From Clostridiales bacterium (GTDB lineage: Bacteria > Bacillota > Clostridia > Lachnospirales > Lachnospiraceae), in the NCBI GenBank assembly GCA_020859965.1, contig JAJBVF010000300.1, positions 1 to 9,151 of the forward strand: a stretch of DNA of 9,151 bases. The letters are read 5' to 3'. The notes under the pieces were generated by a model. The model saw only the letters and a program-made list of their open reading frames with translations, ran no database searches and was not told where the DNA came from. Below are positions 1 through 6,603 of the stretch, in pieces. Each line of letters begins with the position of its first letter. Within the stretch, counting starts at the first letter, position 1. Made by a program: the position numbers and the translations under genes.

Positions 1-26
1 CCGGAAGGAGTTTTATAAAATTTTCC

Positions 27-55
27 TTGCAATCAGCACAGATAAAAAATATAAT
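27..55 (+). promoter_or_regulatory. Sigma-A-type promoter of the secreted Ig-like gene
   Basis: A -35 box TTGCAA (27-32) and a perfect -10 box TATAAT (50-55) are separated by exactly 17 bases, so transcription would start near 61-63. This leaves a leader of about 65 bases before the ATG at 129. The match to the housekeeping consensus is the best in the window. Confidence 0.75.
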
Positions 56-73
56 GAACCTTATTACACGGTC

Positions 74-107
74 ACAGCTTCCTGATGCGATGCATCACGC
101 AGGCTGT
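74..107 (+). promoter_or_regulatory. Leader stem-loop upstream of the secreted protein gene
   Basis: An inner 6-bp stem TGATGC (83-88) / GCATCA (92-97) with a 3-base loop lies inside an outer 5-bp stem ACAGC (74-78) / GCTGT (103-107). It ends a few bases before the Shine-Dalgarno GGAGG (115-119). It could stabilise the mRNA or affect translation. The pairing is direct sequence observation; a function is only inferred. Confidence 0.3.
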
Positions 108-128
108 CAGAAAAGGAGGATCTGATTT

Positions 129-806
129 ATGAAAAATGTTGGAAGAAAGCACTTATGGAAACGCGTTTGCACATGTGTCCTCGCACTGATGATGCTGTTC
201 TCTGTATTGCCGATGCAGGCAGGAGCAGCCGATGTCGAGGTGCCGGAGTCGCTGGTCATCACTTTATACTCTTCCAAAGATGTGGACACAAAGAAAATCG
301 AAGCGCTGACTCTGGTGGAATCCGGAAAAGTGACCAGTCTGAAGTCTACCAAAACATCTGTAGTAAAGATTTCCAAAAACACGCTGGAAGATGGCAGCAC
401 GGAAATTCTGCTGACTCCGAAAAAAGCCGGCACTGCTACCGTCTCTTTTAAGGTAGACGGAAAGAAATATACAACTGCAATAACAGTGAAAAAGTATGTG
501 AATCCCGTGTCTTCCATCACGATAGGAAGCACGAAGCTGAAGGCTTCCAAATTCAAAACAATCTCCAGTGCGACTTTGAATTATTCGGACTTTAAGGGTA
601 AAAAAGTAAAAGTAAAAGTGACGCTGAAGAGTGGTTGGAAGCTTCTTAGCGGATATATCAATGTATTCTACGCAAACTCTGAAAGTACAGCTATCAAAAA
701 TAACAAAAGCGTAAAGATCAAGGGCGGCGCCGGATGCGCGCTCCTTATGCGGATTCAAAATAAAAAGACCGGTCAGATAGAGCTGATCAGCGTGACCCTT
801 GAATAA
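129..806 (+). CDS. Small exported protein with bacterial Ig-like fold
   Basis: This 225-residue protein starts with a classic Sec signal peptide: a basic n-region (residues 1-12, with K and R), a hydrophobic core (about 13-29) and an AxA-type cleavage site near AGA-A (31-34), with no lipobox. Residues about 40-122 resemble a bacterial Ig-like (BIG2-type) domain. The telling part is the segment around 95-121, where a 'KKAGTATVSF' turn leads to a final beta strand. Residues about 123-225 form a second lysine-rich, beta-strand-like module opening with YVNP that I cannot name. The ATG at 129 has GGAGG nine bases upstream, which fixes the start. The gene is monocistronic, convergent with aguA, and has its own promoter. 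The protein is probably secreted or loosely wall-associated, because no LPXTG, transmembrane tail or SLH motif is visible. The Ig-like assignment rests on pattern only; no enzymatic function can be assigned. Confidence 0.8.
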   Translation: MKNVGRKHLWKRVCTCVLALMMLFSVLPMQAGAADVEVPESLVITLYSSKDVDTKKIEALTLVESGKVTSLKSTKTSVVKISKNTLEDGSTEILLTPKKAGTATVSFKVDGKKYTTAITVKKYVNPVSSITIGSTKLKASKFKTISSATLNYSDFKGKKVKVKVTLKSGWKLLSGYINVFYANSESTAIKNNKSVKIKGGAGCALLMRIQNKKTGQIELISVTLE

Positions 807-830
807 ATCAGGCAGTGACTCTACGATTGA

Positions 831-856
831 GCAGGAGGCGACTTTTCGGCTCCTGC
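831..856. terminator. Hairpin 1 between convergent genes
   Basis: A 7-bp stem GCAGGAG (831-837) / CTCCTGC (850-856) is extended by CGA/TCG across a G-G mismatch, with a 4-base CTTT loop. It follows the stop of the secreted protein gene by about 25 bases. There is no good T-run on either strand, so it is a transcript-end hairpin rather than a textbook intrinsic terminator. Confidence 0.45.
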
Positions 857-861
857 CCGCC

Positions 862-912
862 GCGCGGGCTGGGTGCGGCTTCAGCCACAAAACTCCTTGC
901 CCGGCCCTGCGC
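862..912. other. GC-rich long stem between convergent genes
   Basis: GCGC plus GGGCTGGG (862-873) can pair with CCCGGCCC (900-907) and GCGC (909-912), giving about 12 bp with one G-T wobble and a bulged T908. A small GGC-TTCA-GCC hairpin sits in the loop. A competing 6-bp hairpin GCCCGC (855-860) / GCGGGC (864-869) uses some of the same bases. It is part of the structured, non-coding transcript-end zone 807-974. Confidence 0.4.
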
Positions 913-926
913 ATTAAAGCGAATCA

Positions 927-954
927 GGCAGGAATCCGGTAAACGGCTCCTGCC
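927..954. terminator. Hairpin 2, probable end of the aguA transcript
   Basis: GGCAGGA (927-933) pairs with TCCTGCC (948-954), with an inner CCG (936-938) / CGG (944-946) and a 5-base loop. It lies about 20 bases past the aguA stop on the minus strand and can act in both directions. The following T content on the minus strand (TGATTCGCTTTAA) is weak. Its right arm CGGCTCCTGCCCG (944-956) repeats exactly the right arm of hairpin 1 (847-859). Confidence 0.5.
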
Positions 955-974
955 CGATTTACTTCACATTCCTT

Positions 975-2429
975 TCACGGAATCTGCTGCGTGATACAAT
1001 GAATATTTCCTCCGCCGACGATCACCGGTCTGGCATATACCGGAATGATCTCTCGCCCGGGAAACAACCCTCTCAGAAGTTCTGTAGCCTGCACGTCATT
1101 TTCATCTCCAAACTGCGGTACGACCACCGCACCGTTTGCGATATAGAAATTTACATAACTCGCCGCAAGGCGTTCTCCCGCTTCACGGATGTCTTCGCCT
1201 TCTTCAAATGTAAAGCCCGCGAGGTCTTCCTCCGTAATACAAACCGGCTCTGCCGGAATCGGCAGTTTATGTACAGTCAGCTTTCTTCCTCTGGCGTCTG
1301 TCTCTCTTTCCAGTACACGAAGCGATGCATTGCTCAATTCCCATTGCGGATCATTTTCATCGTCTGTCCAGGCAAGTACCACTTCTCCCGGCCGGACAAA
1401 CGCGCAGACATTATCGACATGCTCATTGGTCTCATCCTGCCAGATGCCGCGCGGCAGCCAGATGATTTTTTCAGCGCCCAGATACTGTTTCAGGAAATCT
1501 TCAATCTGATATTTCGTCATCCGGGGATTTCTCCCCGCACTCAGAAGACAGGCTTCTGTCACAAGCACCGTACCTTCCCCATCTGAATGGATGGAACCGC
1601 CCTCCAGCACAAAATTCTGCGCGTCATAGCAGTCTATTTCCAAAGCTTCACAGATTGCTTTTGCGGCAAGATTATCCTTCTCCCAGCGTGCATACAGACC
1701 GTCTACAGCCCCGCCCCAGGCGTTAAACTGCCAGTCTATGCCGCGCACTTCCCGCGTTTCCTGCTTTTCCCGCTCTTCCGGCATTTCTCGAATTTTCCGC
1801 GCTTCTTTAGACATTAAACCAGAGTCCGAACCCGCCTTTTCTCCAGCTTTCTTTTCAACATCCTTTTCAGCTTTCTCTTCAGCATTTTTGCGCACGAATA
1901 TTGCTTCAGCATCCCGGACCACACAAGTTGGTCCGACATCTCGCGCCCAGGCATCGTCTGTCTCAATTGGCAACAGATAGATGTTCGGAGCGCACGGAAT
2001 CCATGTGTTTCTTCCAATATCACAGACACTTCCTTCGGGCATCCGCTGCTTGTCATCCTCACAAAATTGTCGTCCGTCAGCTCGTTCTCCAGATTGCAAC
2101 AGATTCCCCTCAGCAACCAGCCCGCCAAAATGCGATACATCTTCCACGACCGACCGCACTCCAGAATACTTATCAGAATGCCCATCCGGATTTTCCGCAC
2201 AAAATGCCTCCCGCACCACATTGATCTGCTCTGGCGCTGCCAGCATCCAGACAGTCTCGCTCTTTGCGATGGCGCAGGCAATTTCGACAAAAGTCCGCTG
2301 CGCCTCCTTCGCACCATACGGCCAGGAACCCGGACGCACCGGCCAGATCATCACACAGCCGCGGTGAGGCTCAAATTCCGCCGGCATATGAAAATCGTCC
2401 GCTGACGGGCAGGAATATAAACTTCGCAT
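975..2429 (-). CDS. aguA: Agmatine deiminase (with two family-atypical inserts)
   Basis: AguA hydrolyses agmatine to N-carbamoylputrescine and ammonia in the cytoplasm, a step toward putrescine. The family core is clear: N-terminal 'MPAEFEPHRGCVMIWP' (residues 15-30) and RPGSWPYGAKEAQ (32-44), DDAWARD (158-164), FNAWGG (235-240), LEGGSIH (275-281), TNEHVDN (334-340) and the C-terminal GGGNIHC (472-478) carrying the catalytic cysteine C478. H337, D339, E276 and D159/D164 are candidate catalytic and guanidine-binding residues. At 484 residues it is about 115 longer than a usual AguA (about 365-380). The excess lies in two stretches, about 83-147 and 175-226; the second is charged and low in complexity. 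The reading frame stays intact through both. The start is ATG 2429, with AAAGGAGG at 2443-2450 on the minus strand, a rather long spacing of 13. It follows nspC by 68 bp and is probably co-transcribed. AguB is not adjacent. Confidence 0.93.
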   Translation of the reverse strand: MRSLYSCPSADDFHMPAEFEPHRGCVMIWPVRPGSWPYGAKEAQRTFVEIACAIAKSETVWMLAAPEQINVVREAFCAENPDGHSDKYSGVRSVVEDVSHFGGLVAEGNLLQSGERADGRQFCEDDKQRMPEGSVCDIGRNTWIPCAPNIYLLPIETDDAWARDVGPTCVVRDAEAIFVRKNAEEKAEKDVEKKAGEKAGSDSGLMSKEARKIREMPEEREKQETREVRGIDWQFNAWGGAVDGLYARWEKDNLAAKAICEALEIDCYDAQNFVLEGGSIHSDGEGTVLVTEACLLSAGRNPRMTKYQIEDFLKQYLGAEKIIWLPRGIWQDETNEHVDNVCAFVRPGEVVLAWTDDENDPQWELSNASLRVLERETDARGRKLTVHKLPIPAEPVCITEEDLAGFTFEEGEDIREAGERLAASYVNFYIANGAVVVPQFGDENDVQATELLRGLFPGREIIPVYARPVIVGGGNIHCITQQIP

Positions 2430-2497
2430 AATGGTCGTGTTGCCTCCTTTCGGATTCCTTTTGCAGGCATACCGCCTGAATTTAGTAAAATCTGGTT

Positions 2498-3688
2498 TTA
2501 AGAAAGTCTGCCTTTAAAGTCCTCATATCCGAACGCTCTCACCAGCCGGCATTCACCTCGCAAAGTTTCTTCTTCCGGCTTCATCACCCAGATGGACGGC
2601 AGCGCCATCCCATTAAAGGTGTTGTTTTTCACCATGGAATAGATTGCCATATCCTCAAAATACAGACGGTCTCCGGGCTGGATCTCCCGGTCAAAGGAAT
2701 AGTCGCCGATGATGTCTCCCGCCAGGCAGGTGCAGGAGGACAGACGGTAATTGTATCTTTTTTCGCCGGGCTTTCCGCTTTCAAAAAGCGGCGGCCGGTA
2801 GGGCATCTCCAGCACATCCGGCATATGGCAGGCTGCCGACGTGTCGAGGATCAGAGTGGTAATTCCGTTTTTGACTACATCGAGGACTTCCGTCACCAGA
2901 TATCCGGCGTTCAGCGCAACTGCCTCCCCCGGCTCCAGATAAACTTCCACATCATAAGTCTTCTGCATATGGCGAATACATCGCTCCAGGCACTCCAGAT
3001 CATAATCCTCGCGCGTGATATGGTGTCCGCCGCCCATATTCAGCCATTTCATCTGCTTCAGATACGGGCCAAACCGACGCTCCACCGCGTCCAGAGTCGT
3101 CTCCAGATCATCCGAATTCTGCTCACAGAGTGTGTGAAAATGCAGACCATCCACATTTTTCAATACGTCCGGATCCTTTCGCAGCTCCCGCTGAAATTCC
3201 CCGAAGGTGATTCCAAGCCTCGATCCCGGTGCGCAGGGATCGTAGATCGCAAGATCCCCCTGCGTGGAACATTCCGGATTGACGCGAAGGCCGATACTTG
3301 TTCTTCCCTGACAGTATTCCCGGAATCTGCGCAGCTGTGAGAAGGAATTAAAGACCACATGGTCACAGATTCCTGCGATCTCATCTATCTCGCCCTCCCG
3401 ATAAGCCGGGGAAAAAATATGGTTTTCCTTCCCCATCTCTTCGTGTCCAAGCCGCGCTTCAAAAAGGCCGCTCGCCGTCGTACCGGAAAGGTATTTCCCA
3501 ATCAGCGGATACTCGCTGAACATGGAAAAGGCTTTCTGGGCCAGAAGAATCCGGCAGCCGGTCCACTCCTGTACCCCCTTCAGGATTTCCAGATTCTGTA
3601 TCAGTTTTCCCTCATCCACCACGTAGGCGGGAGTGGGTATCTCATCGATCCGCATCGTCTTTTCCATGTCCTCTTCTCTTTCTTCCAT
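2498..3688 (-). CDS. nspC: Carboxynorspermidine/carboxyspermidine decarboxylase
   Basis: This PLP-dependent, alanine-racemase-fold (fold type III) decarboxylase removes CO2 from carboxyspermidine or carboxynorspermidine to give spermidine or norspermidine. Visible signatures are TPAYVVDEGKL (19-29), the PLP lysine K52 in LLAQKAFSMF, LRVNPE (134-139), HFHTLCE (183-189), the glycine-rich phosphate-binding MGGGHH (218-223), EPGEA (252-256), and SCTCLAGD (318-325) with a cysteine placed like the partner-subunit active-site residue. The length (396) is close to the family's about 375-400. The start is uncertain. ATG 3688 has no Shine-Dalgarno, and in-frame ATGs at 3667 and 3655 follow a GAAGAGG stretch, though at poor spacings of 2 and 14. 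Homologues typically begin just before 'TPxYxxDE', so 3655 is a serious alternative. It lies 100 bp downstream of the dehydrogenase that supplies its substrate. Confidence 0.92.
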   Translation of the reverse strand: MEEREEDMEKTMRIDEIPTPAYVVDEGKLIQNLEILKGVQEWTGCRILLAQKAFSMFSEYPLIGKYLSGTTASGLFEARLGHEEMGKENHIFSPAYREGEIDEIAGICDHVVFNSFSQLRRFREYCQGRTSIGLRVNPECSTQGDLAIYDPCAPGSRLGITFGEFQRELRKDPDVLKNVDGLHFHTLCEQNSDDLETTLDAVERRFGPYLKQMKWLNMGGGHHITREDYDLECLERCIRHMQKTYDVEVYLEPGEAVALNAGYLVTEVLDVVKNGITTLILDTSAACHMPDVLEMPYRPPLFESGKPGEKRYNYRLSSCTCLAGDIIGDYSFDREIQPGDRLYFEDMAIYSMVKNNTFNGMALPSIWVMKPEEETLRGECRLVRAFGYEDFKGRLS

Positions 3689-3788
3689 TAAATCATCATA
3701 CAGCAGCTATCAATTCACCACGCCATGGTTTTTGCCGCGCCTCTCTGGAAAGTAGACTGGCTATCGGAACCGGTTTTACAATCACTCC

Positions 3789-5135
3789 TCAATCCACCAG
3801 CACCGGATTCTCTTCCACCACCCAGGGCAATCCCCAGCGGTTCAGCGCTTCCATATACGGATCCGGATCAAATTCGTCGGTCGTAAAGACGCCCGGCCGT
3901 TTCCACTGTCCGGTCACTACCATCATCGCCCCGATCATCGCCGGCACTCCCGTCGTATAGGAGATTGCCTGTGAGCCGACCTCGCGGTAGCACTCCTGGT
4001 GATCGCAGATATTGTAAATGTAAAGGGTCTTTTCTTTTCCGTCTTTCACGCCGGTAAAAATACAGCCGATATTCGTCTTGCCGACCGTCCGCGGTCCAAG
4101 CGAAGCGGGATCCGGCAGCAATTCCTTCAGAAACTGGATCGGCACGATCTCCTGACCGTTGAAATTCACCGGTGTCGTTGAGAGCATTCCCACATTTTCC
4201 AGACATTTCATGTGTGTCAGATAGTTCTGTCCAAACGTCATAAAGAAGCGGATGCGCTTTATACCCGGAATGTTTTTTGCCAGCGCCTCAATCTCCTCAT
4301 GGTGAAGCAGATACATGTCCTTTTTGCCAACGCCCGCGAAATCATATTCGCGTTTGATCGTCATTGGCGGGATCTCTACCCATTTCCCGTCTTCCCAGTA
4401 GGAACCGGGCGCGGATACCTCACGGAGATTGATCTCCGGGTTGAAGTTCGTCGCAAACGGATAGCCATGGTCGCCGCCATTGCAGTCCAGAATATCGATC
4501 GTGTGAATTTCGTCAAAATAATGCTTCTGTGCATAAGCTGCAAAAACGCTGGTCACGCCCGGATCAAAACCGGTGCCAAGCAAAGCCGTCAGCCCTGCTT
4601 TTTCAAAGCGTTCCTGATACGCCCACTGCCAGGAATAGTCAAAATAAGCGGAAAATCCCAGCCGTTTACAGCGCTCCTCGTAGATTGCGCGCCATTGGGG
4701 ATCATCTGTGTCTTCCGGCTCATAGTTTGCAGTATCTATGTAATCCACCCCCGCTGCCAGGCAGGCGTCCATGATCGTCAGATCCTGGTATGGCAGCGCT
4801 ACATTCAGCACCGCATCCGGCTGATACGAACGAATCAGCGCGGTCAGCTCTTCCACATGATCCGCGTCTACCTGCGCCGTCGTAATCTTCGTCCTTTTTC
4901 GGGAGTTCGCCGCCGAATTCGCTGCACCTGCCTCCTGCCCGCTGACAGATTCTTCAGCATTATCTGCGGTATTCTCTGTAAAATAAAGCTGCTCCAGTTT
5001 TTCTTTGAGCGCGTCGCACTTCGACACTGTGCGGCTCGCAATCATAATCTCGTCAAACACTTCGCTGTTCTGGCAACATTTGTGTATCGCCACGGAAGCG
5101 ACACCGCCGCATCCGATGATCATTAATCTGCTCAT
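3789..5135 (-). CDS. Carboxynorspermidine/carboxyspermidine dehydrogenase (synthase)
   Basis: A saccharopine-dehydrogenase-like enzyme that reductively condenses putrescine (or diaminopropane) with L-aspartate semialdehyde, using NADPH, to form carboxyspermidine, the NspC substrate. The N-terminus carries a Rossmann dinucleotide motif MIIGCGGVASVAIHK (5-19) and SRTVSKC (34-40). Downstream are YIDTANYEP (132-140), a GTGFDPGVTSVFAAYA stretch (187-202), DCNGGDHGYPFATNF (217-231) and QAISYTTGVPAM (389-400), all typical of this family. At 448 residues it is about 30-35 longer than usual. The extra piece is a hydrophilic A/S/N/E-rich loop at about 54-84, before the strand leading into 'QVDADHVEEL'. 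ATG 5135 has GGAGG (5144-5148 complement) eight bases upstream. It is the first of the three polyamine genes; 153 bp separate it from the small acidic gene, and I see no convincing promoter there. Substrate choice between spermidine and norspermidine cannot be read from sequence. Confidence 0.93.
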   Translation of the reverse strand: MSRLMIIGCGGVASVAIHKCCQNSEVFDEIMIASRTVSKCDALKEKLEQLYFTENTADNAEESVSGQEAGAANSAANSRKRTKITTAQVDADHVEELTALIRSYQPDAVLNVALPYQDLTIMDACLAAGVDYIDTANYEPEDTDDPQWRAIYEERCKRLGFSAYFDYSWQWAYQERFEKAGLTALLGTGFDPGVTSVFAAYAQKHYFDEIHTIDILDCNGGDHGYPFATNFNPEINLREVSAPGSYWEDGKWVEIPPMTIKREYDFAGVGKKDMYLLHHEEIEALAKNIPGIKRIRFFMTFGQNYLTHMKCLENVGMLSTTPVNFNGQEIVPIQFLKELLPDPASLGPRTVGKTNIGCIFTGVKDGKEKTLYIYNICDHQECYREVGSQAISYTTGVPAMIGAMMVVTGQWKRPGVFTTDEFDPDPYMEALNRWGLPWVVEENPVLVD

Positions 5136-5288
5136 TTTTCTGTCCTCCGCTGTTCTTGATTTCCCTGAATATTTCTTCTAATACATAATCCAGGCTTTAA
5201 GACCTTTTCTTCCCGCAAAGCAACGAACCAGGCAAACGCGCCTGCATCGGGGGCTTTGACTGCAACATTTCCAACACTTATTCTTCCA

Positions 5289-5489
5289 TCAGAGTGCCTG
5301 GCGCTCTTTCTCCATCAGGCTCTCCAGCGCCTCATCACTCTCACTGATCCATACGTCTTCTTCCTCTGCCGTCAGGCCAAGATACTCCCGAAGCGTGCAT
5401 TCCTCATCACTGAAATTCCATTCATCTGTCAAATCAAAGATTTCGTCAAACTCTGCCTCTCCATTCATAAAGCGCTCGCGAAATTTCAT
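5289..5489 (-). CDS. Small, strongly acidic protein of unknown function
   Basis: This 66-residue reading frame has 22 Asp/Glu against 6 Lys/Arg, so a very low pI. It starts at ATG 5489 with a strong AGGAGG (around 5495-5500 complement) five to six bases upstream, which is the main reason to call it real. Residues 31-55 (LREYLGLT followed by EEE, W and SESDEAL) recall short clostridial proteins with a 'LREFLGLTxxEYxxW' motif, but I do not recognise a characterised family. It has no signal peptide, membrane segment or cysteine pair. The neighbours are a terminator immediately upstream and the polyamine genes 153 bp downstream in the same direction. A role in regulating or buffering polyamines would be speculation from charge and position; a cytoplasmic accessory or antitoxin-like protein is equally possible. 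Confidence 0.65.
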   Translation of the reverse strand: MKFRERFMNGEAEFDEIFDLTDEWNFSDEECTLREYLGLTAEEEDVWISESDEALESLMEKERQAL

Positions 5490-5505
5490 TCTGTCCCTCC
5501 TGTAT

Positions 5506-5536
5506 AAAAAAACTGGCAGCTATTCGGAACGGCCAG
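5506..5536 (-). terminator. Intrinsic terminator abutting the RBS of the small acidic gene
   Basis: On the minus strand CTGGC (5536-5532) pairs with GCCAG (5517-5513), and seven consecutive T (5512-5506) follow at once. The 14-base loop contains a TTCCGAA mini-palindrome. It would end the reductase/dehydrogenase transcript. It also sits only about six bases ahead of the Shine-Dalgarno of the next gene, which leaves no room for a promoter between them. Confidence 0.6.
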
Positions 5537-5548
5537 CCACAGACCATT

Positions 5549-5578
5549 CTTATAGTTTTTGCGTTCTTCGCATGCCAT
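5549..5578 (-). promoter_or_regulatory. Possible promoter upstream of the terminator
   Basis: On the minus strand ATGGCA (5578-5573, four of six matches to TTGACA) is followed after 18 bases by TATAAG (5554-5549, five of six to TATAAT). If used, the transcript would begin just before the terminator hairpin, making that hairpin a leader element of the small gene. The evidence is modest because the -35 box and spacing are imperfect. Confidence 0.3.
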
Positions 5579-5598
5579 CCCTTGCTTTCGCTCCTGGC

Positions 5599-6588
5599 TC
5601 ATACACGATTCACAATATTCGCCGGCCGTTCTCCTTTGCTGACCTGTTCAAACGCCTTCCAGATGTTGCGGTGCGCCTTCCGGAATACACCTGTTGTCAC
5701 ACCGCCGATGTGAGGCGAAAACAACAGCCTGTTTTCCGCTTCCGCAGGCAGATGCAGCAGCAAATGATCCGCGGCGACCGGCTCCGGAGCCACGGTATCC
5801 AGCCCCGCACCGGCGATCCATTCTTCCGTAAGTGCTCTGCCAAGAGCCGTATTATCAACGATCTCACCTCGTGCCGTATTGATCAGGAATGCGTCTTTGC
5901 GCATCATTTTTAAAAACGCTTCGTCTACCATTCCCACAGTTTCCGGCGTCACCGGGACATGAATGCTGACGATATCACAGCTTTTAAGCATCTCTTCCAT
6001 CTCCATCCAGGAGACGCCATATTCCGCCTCCGTCTCAGGAGTCTTTCGATGAGATGCATGATAATATACCTCACAGCCAAAGGGAATCAACCGCCTCGCC
6101 ACAGCTTTTGCTATATTGCCAAAGCCGACCAGACCGACCCGGCACTCACCAAGCTCCGTGATTCCGTTTAGCATCATGCTTTCTTTTCGCTGAATCTGTC
6201 TGCCTGCGCGTACCGCATCATCTCCGGGAATTACCCAGCGCAGCAGACCAAGCATCAGCAGAATTGTCTGCTCCGAGACTGCGTCTGCGTTCACGCCCCG
6301 GTTGTTGCATACATAAATCCCCCGCCGGGCTGCCGCGTCACAATCAATTCCATTGTAAGCCACTCCTTCTGAATGAATGATCTTCAGCCCGGACATCTGC
6401 GCAATCAGGCTTTCCGGCACCTTTGCAATAGCATCTGCCGCCAGAAACTGCGCATCCCGCGCTTCCTCTGGCAAATCTTTCTCTGCCTGCTCCAGCGACA
6501 GATATACCTTTTCCACAGACTCCGTAAATACAGAATCCGGGCAGAACTTTTCAAACCGCTCTTTCTTTCCAATCAATACCGCTTTCAT
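5599..6588 (-). CDS. D-isomer-specific 2-hydroxyacid dehydrogenase (SerA/hydroxypyruvate-reductase type)
   Basis: An NAD(P)-dependent dehydrogenase of the D-2-hydroxyacid family, reducing a 2-keto acid to the D-hydroxy acid or the reverse. The layout fits: substrate-domain segment with SEGVAYNGID (73-82) and NNRGVNADAVSEQTI (95-109), the nucleotide motif VGLVGFGNIAKAVA (151-164), catalytic Arg240 in NTARGEIVD (237-245), the Asp/Glu region AGLDTVAPEP (261-270) with E269, and catalytic His293 in SPHIGG (291-296). Length (329) is normal. Two deviations are visible. The third Gly of GxGxxG is Ala (A160), and the acidic residue expected after the second Rossmann strand is replaced in YYHASHRK (175-182). 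The latter suggests NADP(H) rather than NAD(H), by analogy with NADPH-dependent hydroxypyruvate reductases. It starts 15 bp after the aldo/keto reductase stop with only a weak Shine-Dalgarno, so it is probably a second operon gene. The substrate is not determinable; phosphoglycerate is unlikely given the absence of a regulatory ACT tail. Confidence 0.9.
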   Translation of the reverse strand: MKAVLIGKKERFEKFCPDSVFTESVEKVYLSLEQAEKDLPEEARDAQFLAADAIAKVPESLIAQMSGLKIIHSEGVAYNGIDCDAAARRGIYVCNNRGVNADAVSEQTILLMLGLLRWVIPGDDAVRAGRQIQRKESMMLNGITELGECRVGLVGFGNIAKAVARRLIPFGCEVYYHASHRKTPETEAEYGVSWMEMEEMLKSCDIVSIHVPVTPETVGMVDEAFLKMMRKDAFLINTARGEIVDNTALGRALTEEWIAGAGLDTVAPEPVAADHLLLHLPAEAENRLLFSPHIGGVTTGVFRKAHRNIWKAFEQVSKGERPANIVNRV

Positions 6589-6603
6589 AAAACACTCACT
6601 TTC

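Noticed and set aside
264..914. Long minus-strand frame opposite the secreted protein gene
   Set aside because: It lies opposite a gene with a promoter, an RBS and a signal peptide, and its own translation is unlike any protein family, so it is an antisense shadow.
2464..2478. CAGGC/GCCTG stem before aguA, with the same arms also before the dehydrogenase (5229-5244)
   Set aside because: The stems are only 5 bp, lie at different distances from the starts, and nothing similar precedes nspC, so chance is the simpler explanation.
4212..5126. 304-residue plus-strand frame opposite the dehydrogenase
   Set aside because: It is a mirror frame of a highly conserved coding region, with no recognisable domain or RBS.
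5132..5314. A minus-strand open frame that overlaps the end of the small acidic gene and ends in an ATGA overlap with the dehydrogenase start
   Set aside because: It contains no ATG or GTG, and its only TTG lies mid-frame without a Shine-Dalgarno. A frameshift extension of the 66-residue protein is not supported either, since that protein ends naturally after its motif.
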